A DNA stretch of 64,000 nucleotides, taken from the NCBI GenBank assembly GCA_002197995.1, contig NGZR01000001.1, positions 10,416,001 to 10,480,000 on the forward strand, given 5' to 3'. Numbering within the stretch: the stretch's first letter is position 1; each line of letters opens with the position of its first letter. The position numbers and the translations under genes were made by a program. Positions 55,914 to 64,000 of the stretch are shown piece after piece. This DNA is from Gaeumannomyces sp. JS-464. Lineage: Eukaryota; Ascomycota; Sordariomycetes; Magnaporthales; Magnaporthaceae. The notes beneath the pieces were generated by a model, which saw only the letters and a list, made by a program, of their open reading frames with translations, was not told the DNA's origin and searched no databases.

Positions 55914-56590
55914 CAAAAAGGGCCACTTTAAAAAAGGCCACTTTAAAAAAAAGGCTTAATCCGGGAACACACCTTTTTTGCTATTAGCACGCACCTTTTT
56001 CCACTTTTAGCCTGTGCATTATCCGTGCGGCCCGGTTTCGCTGCTTACAAAATTTGGCCCGTAATAAAAATTTAATGCTATTGGTTACGCATTTGCAATA
56101 AAGCCATAATATGTTAGCATTTAGCTATAAAATGCACGCTGGTGCTGCAAAATGCAAAAATAAAGTGCGGTGCAAAGGTGCAAAGGTGTAAAAGTGCAAA
56201 AGTGCAAATAATACAAATGTAAAAGTGCATAATGCGACGGTGTAAAATGCACGCTAAAAGTGCAAAAATGCAAAAGCGTTTAAAGGTAAAAGTGCTTAAA
56301 AGCAAAAACGCTAAAAGGCAAAAGCGCTTAAAGGTAAAAGCGTTAAAATCCAAAAGTAAAAGCGCTAATTAAAACCTATGTTCGTTTATATCGATGCGTT
56401 ATAAAAAAGTTCGTGCATACCGATATCGAGGTAAAAGTGCGTGCTAATAGCAAAAAAGTGTGTTCCCGGATTAAGCCTTTTAAAAAAGGCTACTTTAAAA
56501 AAGGCCACCTTAAAAAAAGCCACCCTAAAAAGGGCCACTTTAAAAAGGGCCACTTTAAAAAAGGCCACTTTAAAAAGGGCCGGGTACGTG
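55914..56590. mobile_element. Fold-back element with repeat-built arms
   Basis: Left arm 55914-55994 and right arm 56437-56520 are inverted copies: AAGGCTTAATCCGGGAACAC at 55951 and GTGTTCCCGGATTAAGCCTT ending at 56479, extending to GCTATTAGCACGCAC. The outer parts consist of a 17-18 bp tandem AAAAAGGGCCACTTT (two copies left, six right). The centre (56,110-56,370) is a degenerate AAAAGTGCAAAAGYG repeat. No coding capacity. Confidence 0.6.
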
Positions 56591-56646
56591 TAAAAAGCTA
56601 AGCACGTATAAAAAGCTAAACACGTGTAAAAAGCTAAGCACGTAAG
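56584..56646. repeat. 18-bp tandem repeat
   Basis: Three copies of ACGTGTAAAAAGCTAAGC next to the fold-back element. Confidence 0.75.
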
Positions 56647-56823
56647 TTTAATAAGTGCAAATAAAACCAAATAATAATTTTTTTTTTGCCACCTTTTAAA
56701 AAGGAAATTCGCTTACAAACCGTTATTAAAAGCTAAAAATGGAAAAAACTTTATTTATAAAGGTACATTTTTTATTACAAAGCTTTTTATAACGATCCTC
56801 GCTTATTTAAAAAACCGGCCGGG
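56647..56823. other. AT-rich spacer before G3
   Basis: Nothing recognisable. Confidence 0.5.
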
Positions 56824-57254
56824 TGTTACGACCAGCATGCAAGCCTTAAAACAGCAGGACGGGAAAGGCCCTAAATAATGCCCTTACCTCGCATTAAAAC
56901 ACGTAAAGTTACGTAACCTAAAAAGGATTTGTAAATTTGTAATAGCCAAAAAACAAAGCGATAAATCCAAAAAAAATTTGTAAATTTATAATAAGCTAAA
57001 AACAAAGCCATAAATTTAAAAATTTGTAAAGCAAAAAAAAGCATATATATAAAAAGATAAATTTCCTATTATTTTAAAAAGTTTTAGCTAAAACTTCGGT
57101 ATTAATTAACGTAAATTAGCTTTTAAGCATTTTTTAAAATAAGCAATTAAATTATCCTTTTAATTTACGTATTCCTTTATTTACTAGCATTAGTAAAACT
57201 GTTTTTTCCACCTTCGAAATGCTTTATTTTAAAAGCAAACCTTTAATTGTAACA
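56824..57254 (+). repeat. 5' LTR of G3
   Basis: Starts TGTTACGACCAGCATGC and ends TTAATTGTAACA; 431 bp. Confidence 0.85.
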
Positions 57255-57297
57255 TTTTAATTAATCCTATTTAATACTTTGTTAAAAGGAAAAAATA

Positions 57298-58600
57298 ATG
57301 CAATTATAATAAGCAATAGCAAAAAGTTTAAAAAGGAAAAAACTACGGTTTTTACTTTTAACGATATTAAGTACGACTTTAACGAAGCCGCTAATACGGC
57401 TAGCTTTTTTAAACTTATAGCGAACGAAATTGCTAAAAGCTAAGCTAAAGTAAAGCAATTTACCACGAAATTGCTATTTTTTAAAACGCTTATCGCAATT
57501 TAAACGTATAAGTTTCCGTTTTTAGATTTTTACGAAAAGGAAAACGGTAAACTTAAAACTTTTTTTATTAAATGCAAAAGCTATTTTAAATTTTATAAAT
57601 AGCAATTTGTAAGCGAAAAATAAAAGGTCGTTTACGTTATTATTAAATTATACGGGAAAGTAAAAAAATGGTTTTAATTAACTTAAAACGATTATTTAAA
57701 AAGTACGAAAATAGTTAAAAAACTACTAAAATTATTTTCGCTAATTTCGAAACCTTTTAAAAAAAAAGGTCGGAAAAGTGTTCGAAATAATTAACGAAAC
57801 TTAAATCGCTAAAAAAAACTTATTAATTTTTAAATAACGAAAGCTTATAACTAGCTAAATACGTAATAAACTTTTAACGAATTAGCATAAAGCTCGATTA
57901 AAATAACGCTACGTTAATATTACATTTTTATAACGAATTACGCGAAAACGTAAAAAATAAACTTGTAAAGCAAAATCGCTTCGAGTTTTTTACGAATTGC
58001 GTTAAAAGCGCAATTCGCATTAGCGATAAATTGTACGAACGATAATAAAAAAAAAGGATATGGTTTTAAAAGTGCGGTATAAAATAATAAAGCTAATTAA
58101 AAAAAAGTTAAATAGCAATTTATTACGGTTTACGAAACGCATTTAAGCTTTATAAACCTTAGTGCGAAAGCCGTTTATTAATAAATAAATAATAAAAAGC
58201 AAAAGTAAAACCCGAAAAACGGGAAATGCTTTAAATGTAATTAAACCGGTTATATTAAAATAAACTGCTTTTAAAAAAATAATAACCGCTAAATAGGTAA
58301 CTTTTAGCGAACGTAAAAAAGCTCGATATAAAAGGAATTATACTTTAAACCGACGTTTAGCTAAACGTATTATTATAATAAGTTATACGTTATATATTAA
58401 TCCGATAAAAAAGCTACCGGATAATATTTTCGAAAACTTTAAAACATTTGCATGTTTAAAATTACGAAGTTCGAATACGATAGTAAAAAAAAGTAACGCG
58501 TCGCTTTTAAAATTACGAATTTTTAAAAAAAAAACGACGCCGTTTTTTATAAAATTTAAAAGGGAGCGATTTTAACAAATGGTTCGAAAGAAAAAAAAGC
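57298..58600 (+). pseudogene. G3 gag remnant
   Basis: Homologous to the minus-strand gag of G2, with a decayed zinc knuckle near 58,220-58,270 (GKCFKCN, then GYIKINCF). Nearly every expected Gln or Trp is now a stop codon. Confidence 0.6.
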
Positions 58601-59289
58601 CCGAAAAAAGCTTTTAAGCTAAACACACCTTTTTTAAAAGTTAAAAGATTTCGATATTAACGCCGAAATAAATTAAAACGGTTAAAACCTCGAAATAACC
58701 GAGTTTTAAAAACGAGTAAAAGGTTTAAACGGTATAACTTTTAAACTTATAATTTGCGAAAACTAAGCAAATTAAAAGAATTAGGACGCTTTTACGCCTT
58801 TTAATATTTTAAAGTGTTTTTGGAACGTTAAAGTTTTAAAACACCTAAATAGCTCGTTATATTACGCTATTTTAACGAACGGAAATAACGGTTAACTTTT
58901 ATTATATTTAACGATTAATAAAAAGTTAAATACGTTAATTACCGGTTTAACAATATAAACGAGCCGAAAAAAACTGCGCTAATTATTAAAAACCATTTTA
59001 GCATTAATTTAAAACATTTTAAACATTTGCATTTGTTTTAAGCAAAATGCATTTATAAAAAATGCAAATTTTATTTACGATTTAAATTTAAACATAATTT
59101 CTTTTTAAAAAAAATAAAAAACACGTTTAAAATTAAGCTTCGTTTAACATTCCAATTGCTACGGTAGGAATTAACCCGAATCGGTAAGTTTACCGCAATT
59201 TTTAAACTTAACAAGCGGTATTTAATGCTATGTATTACTAAAACGTTTTATTAAAAAAATGTAAAACTGCGAAATGCAAAAAACATATA
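58601..59289 (+). other. G3 interior, unreadable
   Basis: AT-rich continuation of G3 up to the Fot C insertion. Presumably the protease/RT start, but no motif survives. Confidence 0.4.
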
Positions 59290-60515
59290 ACGTAGTTTAT
59301 TAGCGAGCGATATACATTAACGAGCGATACACGAATCGCGAAAACGCGACACATTTTCTTTTGCTTTTAATTCCTCCACCGATAAGCATAGCAAACTAAA
59401 ACAACGAAAGCCGATTAATTTTCGCTTTTTAAGCTTTGCGATTGGACTTAAAACTAAGCATCCGGGCCGCCGTTAAAATTTACTCGATCGCGTTCGCCAT
59501 TTTCGCTAAACGAAAGCGCGGCAAGCCTGCTCGACGCGATAATATGCCCAACTTTCGAAATTTAACGGAATTCGAAAAAGGAGGCGCTTATTAAGTATAT
59601 ATTCGAGCTGGATTTTCGCGCATTCCTTTTTCGGCATTTTGGTATTAAAAATATAGCTAACCGATTATTTGCCGAACGCGACGCGGGCGCCGTTGGTAAA
59701 TGCTAAGTCGAAAAGTTCGTTAAACGCCGCTTAAAGCTCGGCACGCGTTAAATTTGAAAATACAACTATTAAAAGGCTAAATGCGAAAATTTTAAACTTA
59801 TTTTTGCTTAATTCAACTTTATGCGGAATACTATAGCCAAATATAGCATTTTGGATAACGGTATTTATAATTTTAACGAAACCGGCTTTTTTATAGGTAT
59901 AATCGCCGCCGTTATAGTTATTATAATATCGAAAGGCCGTAGTAAAGCAAAACTAGTTTAACTTAACAATTGGAAATAAGTTATAATTATTTAAAAAGTT
60001 AATTATTACGGCTAAGTAATCCCTTTTTTTATTATCGTTAAAAAGCAATACCATTTAACTAACTGGTATTTAAAAACCGGCTTTTTACGCGATTAGGTTA
60101 TTTTAACGAATGCTAACGGGTGGATTACGAACAAGCTCGGCTTAAAATGGATTTAGCATTTCGATAAGCATATTGCATCGCGTATAAAAGGCACTTATCG
60201 TTTATTAATGTTGGATGGCTATAAAAGCCATTATTCGACGAATTTCAAGCTTTATTGCTAAAAATATAACATTATTACGCTTTGCATACTTTCGCATTCG
60301 TTTTACTTTTTTTAACCGTTTAACGTTAAATGTTTTAACTTGTTAAAAAAAGCGTACGGTTAAAAAATCGAAAATTTAATAAAGTTATACGTTAATTACG
60401 TAATTAAGGTTAAGTTTTTTTCGGCGTTTAAAACAGCATTTTTTAATTTTATAATCGAAGGAAATATTTAAGGAAATTTCCAAAAGGCTAGCTTTGCTCT
60501 TTTTAATTCGGATTT

Positions 60516-60750
60516 TGTTAATCCACGTAATTAGCGCGTGCACCGGGATAAACTTCACACTTCGTAAAGCAACGGGCCTAAGGCCCGTGCGCTTTTACGA
60601 GCCTATAAAAGGGGATTTTGCGATCCGCTTTTTGTAATTAAATTCCTTCCAAAACATGCATCACTACAAACACCAGTTCCAAATTTATAAATCTTTGTTC
60701 TTTCCTTTTAGGAAATCTTCGTGCTTATAGGAGTACCACTCCTACTAACA
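60516..60750 (+). repeat. 5' LTR of the small LTR element
   Basis: 235 bp with a TATA-like CCTATAAAAGGGG near 60601 and a palindrome ACGGGCC-x-AAGGCCCGT. By eye it differs from the 3' LTR at about 19 sites, all but one transitions. Confidence 0.9.
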
Positions 60751-60817
60751 CTAATTAATAATGGTTGTTACAAATTAGCAAGGTAAAAGGTTTAACCATT
60801 TAACACCTTCCTAAAGC

Positions 60818-61100
60818 AAGCGATTGGGTTAAATGGGAAAACCTACAAGCGAATAAAAAATACCTTCTTTTAAAGCGATTAGGTCTTTTATAAGCTTAGG
60901 CAATGCATTCCGATGCATTGCCGCGTAATTTTTCGAATGGCACCTTTTTATAGCAAGCGATTGGGCTTTTAAAAGATTTCCTAGCGTAGCGGCCGCTAAA
61001 TTCGACAATCCAACGGCTACCTCGATCGATTCGAAGCTATCGCAACCAACCTTTTCGATAGCGATTCCGAAAATACCTTTTTGTAGCAAGCGATTGGGTT
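60818..61100 (+). repeat. AGCAAGCGATTGGG repeats
   Basis: Three copies at about 60,819, 60,953 and 61,086, each followed by related but diverged sequence, giving a period of about 135 bp. Confidence 0.7.
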
Positions 61101-61260
61101 TTTTGGTTCGTTATTCGGAAGTGCGATAACCACTTCGACGGTTTCCCGATGGCCATAACCAACCTACGATTACCTCCGACGGCATTGCTTCCGGCCCGGC
61201 ATACACACAAAAACCCCTGGAGCCTCCGGGTACACATAAAACCCCCGGAGCCTCCAGCAC

Positions 61261-61420
61261 CCCCAAAACCCCGACGTCCCCTTCGCTAGGCCCGACGCAC
61301 CTCCAAAACCCCGACGTCCCCTTCGCTGGGCCCGACGCACCTCCAAAACCCCGACGTCCCCTTCGCTGGGCCCGACGCACCTCCAAAACCCCGACGTCCC
61401 TTTCGCTGGGCCCGACGCCT
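61261..61420 (+). repeat. 40-bp minisatellite, four copies
   Basis: Unit CTCCAAAACCCCGACGTCCC followed by CTTCGCTGGGCCCGACGCAC, at 61261, 61301, 61341 and 61381, with a fifth partial copy near 61,870. Nearly identical copies despite the surrounding decay. Confidence 0.92.
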
Positions 61421-61477
61421 ACAAAACCCCCGGCCTTTGGGCACGTATAAGAGCCCCAAAAACACCCGGAGCCCTCG

Positions 61478-61800
61478 GCACGCACAAAACCCCCGGAGCT
61501 TTCAGTACGCACAAAACCCCGGAGCCTTCAGTACGCACAAGACCCCCGGAGCCTTTAGTACGCACAAGACCCCCGGAGCCTTCAGTACGCACAAAACCCC
61601 GGAGCCTTCAGTACGCACAAGACCCCCGGAGCTTTCAGTACGCACAAAACCCCCGGAGCCTTTAGTACGCACAAGACCCCGGAGCCTTCAGTACGCACAA
61701 GACCCCGGAGCTTTCAGTACGCACAAGACCCCCGGAGCCTTTAGTACGCACAAGACCCCCGGAGCCTTTAGCACGCACGAGACCCCCGGAGCCTCCGGCA
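61478..61800 (+). repeat. 27-28 bp minisatellite, about 12 copies
   Basis: Unit GTACGCACAAGACCCCCGGA with GCCTTCA. Copies vary in length by one C and by C/T at GCCTTCA/GCTTTCA. Unit-length variation changes the frame, so it does not look like a maintained protein repeat. Confidence 0.9.
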
Positions 61801-62432
61801 CAAAGAAAAAAAAAAGTTGCCAGGATGGAATCATTCTTCCGGCACCTACAAAAGCCCCGGAGCTTTCGGCACCCCCAAGACCCCGACGTCCCCTTCGCTG
61901 GGCCCGACGCCTACAAGACCCCGACCTTTGGGCACGCACAAAAGCCCCAACGCTTTCGGTACCAATAACCAATGCACGCGCCTAAAGAAAAAACTGCCAG
62001 GATTGGATCATATGGCAACGCGTGCATTTGGGAGGGCCCCACGCGTCGTAAAGCCGCAAGCTCATAAGATACCCCTTTCACAACTCCATGCGATTTTTCC
62101 TTTGGCATTTCACTGTAACGCTAAGCAGTGGTACACCCAGCACATCGGCTGTAGCCCCGAATATGGAATTACCTGATCGCTCGAGCACATAAGCGGTTAT
62201 TACCTGATCCCACGAGCACCTAACTAGGCATTGCCCCATTTCCTATTGTTCCTATTCACAATCCCTAATTTACGGTCCTTACCGATATTTAGCACGGCCT
62301 TTTTGCCTTTATTTTCCTTTGTTTTTAAAGCAAATTACCAGATCCGGAATCTTTTGTTATTAGTATTGTGAAATCCCCGGATCCGGAAAAAGGCATGTAG
62401 CTATTGCACGCGCATAAAGAAAAAGTTGCCAG

Positions 62433-62667
62433 TGTTAATCCACGTGATTAGCGCGTGCACCGGGATAAACTCCACACCTCGTAAAGCAACGGGCCCAAGG
62501 CCCGTGCGCTTCCACGAGCCTATAAAAGGGGATTTTGCGATCCCCTTTTTATAATTAGATTCCTTTTAAGATATGCATCACTACAAACACCAGTTCCAAA
62601 TTTATAGATTTTTGTTTTTTCCTTTTAGGAAATCTCCGTGCTTACAGGAGTACCACTCCTACCAACA
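62433..62667 (+). repeat. 3' LTR of the small LTR element
   Basis: 235 bp, less C-to-T changed than the 5' copy over its first half. Confidence 0.9.
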
Positions 62668-63306
62668 GATTTGGTTTTAAAAAAGCTGGATATAAAGTTA
62701 CAAATTTTAACTCTTTTAAAAAAGCTTTTAAACAACGCCGAACTTTGGACTTTTAAAACGCTTTAAATAACTAAAAACGTAATTTCGTAATCCGAACATA
62801 TTAAACTCGGATTTCCAATTACCGAAGTAGTTTTTCGTTATTTATGCTAGCGGTTATAAATTAGTTTACGAAATGGACGAGTTTAATAATGCATTAAATA
62901 GCCCTTTTTAAAGCCGAAATTGCTTCGTTACGTAAAGCGAACAAAGCATTAAACAAACGCCGGAAGGCTAAAAAAACACGTGTTTAATAAAAAGGGTTAC
63001 ATATTGTTAAAAAAATACGAAATGTTTTAAACCAGTAAAAGTTAAATAGGTAGTTATAGTAAAAAATGCGCGATTATAAAGGTTAAAAAAAAAGGGCGAC
63101 GACGATTCGTCGGCGATGTAGCACTTGTGGTAAAACCGGATATAATGCGCGCATTTGCCAAAAGAAGTAAAAATGTTCGATGTATATAATTCCAAGTAGT
63201 TTAAATGGATTTTTAGCGTTATTAGGTTAGCATACGCGTTAATCGACCGGAAGTTAAGTTTAAATGTGTCGCTTGCTAATGTGTATCGCTCGCTAATAAA
63301 CCACGT

Positions 63307-64000
63307 TAGCATAAAAAGCAAAAACTTAATATTAAAAAATTACGCGAACGTATATACCGTTTAACTCGAATAAAAAAAGGAACGTATAATATTCGTTTTT
63401 TTATTAAAAAATTAAAAAAACCACTTAAATAAAAAGCACGAGGTAAAAAACGAAAACCGATAAAAACTTTCGCAATGGTAAAATCGAATTAATTTATACG
63501 ATTTATTAACATTTAAAATAAAATATTAAAGGAAAAAAGTTAAAGTAATAATTAATTGCGAAATATAAAGCGATTATATATTGTTATAAACGGTTAAAAG
63601 GTATAAAATCCTTACGAGTTAAAAACGCTAACCGTATTAACTAAAAACGGTTGAAAAAGTACCTATTGCTTATAATAAAAAATAAATCGACCGAAAAACA
63701 CAACTAAAAATTACGCATTTAAAATGGGGAAAACGTTATTATTATATTAAATAAATTAAATATAAAAAAAGGAAACGTTATTTTCGAAATTTTTTAATTT
63801 AAAAAAAATAATTTGCAAATAAATTAAACTTACGGTTAAGTTTAATAAAAAAAGCTACAAATAATTAAAACGGTTTATTAATTATAAACTTTAAACTGTA
63901 AATATAAAAAAAACGAAAAAAGGTTATACTGGTAATAAAACTTAATAATTTACTTTCGTATTTAATATTAACGAATATATAATTATTTAAAATAAAAAGC
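63307..64000. other. AT-rich continuation of G3
   Basis: Highly AT-rich with no readable motif, in the position expected for the protease/RT part of G3 after Fot C. Confidence 0.4.

Larger units (their letters stand above)
60516..62667 (+). mobile_element. Small non-autonomous LTR element (TRIM-like)
   Basis: 2,152 bp with two 235-bp LTRs (60516-60750, 62433-62667) that start TGTTAATCCACGT and end CCTAC(C/T)AACA. A perfect 5-bp duplication GATTT flanks it (60511-60515, 62668-62672). The interior has no gag or pol. It consists of three AGCAAGCGATTGGG units about 135 bp apart, two GC-rich minisatellites, and three copies of AAAGAAAAA.GTTGCCAG (near 61805, 61983 and 62417), the last just before the 3' LTR where a polypurine tract should be. 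It is far GC-richer than the element it interrupts. Confidence 0.85.
59391..62960 (+). pseudogene. Fot1-family transposase remnant (copy C), interrupted
   Basis: Begins MANQNNESRLIFAF, then LSIRAAVKIYSIAFAIFAKR, KRGKPARRDNMP, and a CENP-B domain decayed near 59570-59750 (LFAERDAGAVGK, KFVKRRLKLGTR). The DDE motif region includes YNFNETGFF (first catalytic Asp now Asn) and MLDGYKSHYSTNF. The coding sequence is split at 60515/62668 by the small LTR element and continues with the C-terminal coiled coil (LRKANKALNKRRKAKK) near 62,930-62,980. Confidence 0.8.
59290..63306 (+). mobile_element. Fot1/pogo element C, split by a small LTR element
   Basis: Flanked by TA (59288-59289, 63307-63308). Ends are ACGTAGTTTATTAGCGAGCG (left) and ACGTGGTTTATTAGCGAGCG (right, reverse-complemented). 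Removing the 2,152-bp insert and its 5-bp duplication leaves 1,860 bp, one base different from element B. Confidence 0.92.
56824..64000 (+). mobile_element. LTR retrotransposon G3 (same family as G2), runs off window
   Basis: Begins with a 431-bp LTR (56824-57254) homologous to those of G2 but in the opposite orientation, followed by gag on the plus strand. Fot C (59290-63306, TA on both sides) interrupts it, and AT-rich sequence after 63,308 presumably belongs to its continuation. No 3' LTR lies in the window. It is the most heavily decayed element here. Confidence 0.7.

Noticed and set aside
61261..61800. Regular repeats resembling a CRISPR array
   Set aside because: Units are contiguous without unique spacers and lie in a eukaryotic retroelement.
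61437..61985. Apparent Pro/Thr/Lys repeat protein in the small LTR element
   Set aside because: It is the translation of the 27-28 bp minisatellite; unit lengths are not multiples of three and vary, so no stable protein repeat is maintained.

Overview
This is nuclear DNA of a filamentous ascomycete (Pezizomycotina, most likely Sordariomycetes). The evidence is short introns of 45-66 nt with GTRNGY donors and CTNAC-type branch sites, GC-rich codon use, recognisable fungal orthologues (Cdc4, Pre9, Bye1, Med7, LAMTOR1), and a long AT-rich block of transposons decayed by C-to-T/G-to-A mutation, as in repeat-induced point mutation (RIP). I cannot name the species.

Region 1 (1-31,020) is GC-rich and genic. 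In order it holds: cdc4 (5'-truncated, +), a PAP2 lipid phosphatase (+), proteasome alpha subunit Pre9/PSMA4 (-), Bye1 (+), a 54-residue Cys-rich peptide (+), a TAPT1/Emp65 membrane protein (-), a GNAT acetyltransferase (+), a secreted repeat protein (-), a LAMTOR1-type lysosomal adaptor (+) and a small Cys-rich conserved protein (-). Then comes a gene-poor, minisatellite-rich 6.7 kb interval, followed by an F-box protein (+), a ZNF830-type zinc-finger protein (-), MED7 (+), a WW/FF-domain protein (-) and a dienelactone hydrolase (+). Most are housekeeping genes acting in separate pathways; several pairs are divergent across 190-270 bp. Many of the conserved genes contain isolated one-base gains or losses, mostly losses, often in short homopolymers. 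These look like residual sequencing or assembly errors rather than pseudogenes.

Region 2 (about 31.0-33.7 kb) is the boundary: a Harbinger-type MITE, simple repeats and a stray copy of the end of the hydrolase gene.

Region 3 (33.7-50.0 kb) is a RIP-degraded nest. A Fot1/pogo element (A) is cut by an LTR element on the minus strand (G2, 35,345-48,283). G2 itself carries a complete Ty3/gypsy chromovirus (G1, 36,705-43,370, with target-site duplication) and a second Fot1 element (B, 44,692-46,552). A decayed Mutator-like transposase (48.3-50.0 kb) follows.

Region 4 (50.2-53.2 kb) is a GC-rich island with a tannase/feruloyl-esterase-family gene and two small reading frames.

Region 5 (53.2-64.0 kb) is again repeat-derived: gene and MITE fragments, a fold-back element, and a third nest. 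In that nest LTR element G3 (from 56,824) is interrupted by Fot1 element C (59,290-63,306), which is interrupted by a small non-autonomous LTR element with minisatellite-filled interior (60,516-62,667). No intact tRNA, rRNA or CRISPR array was found.
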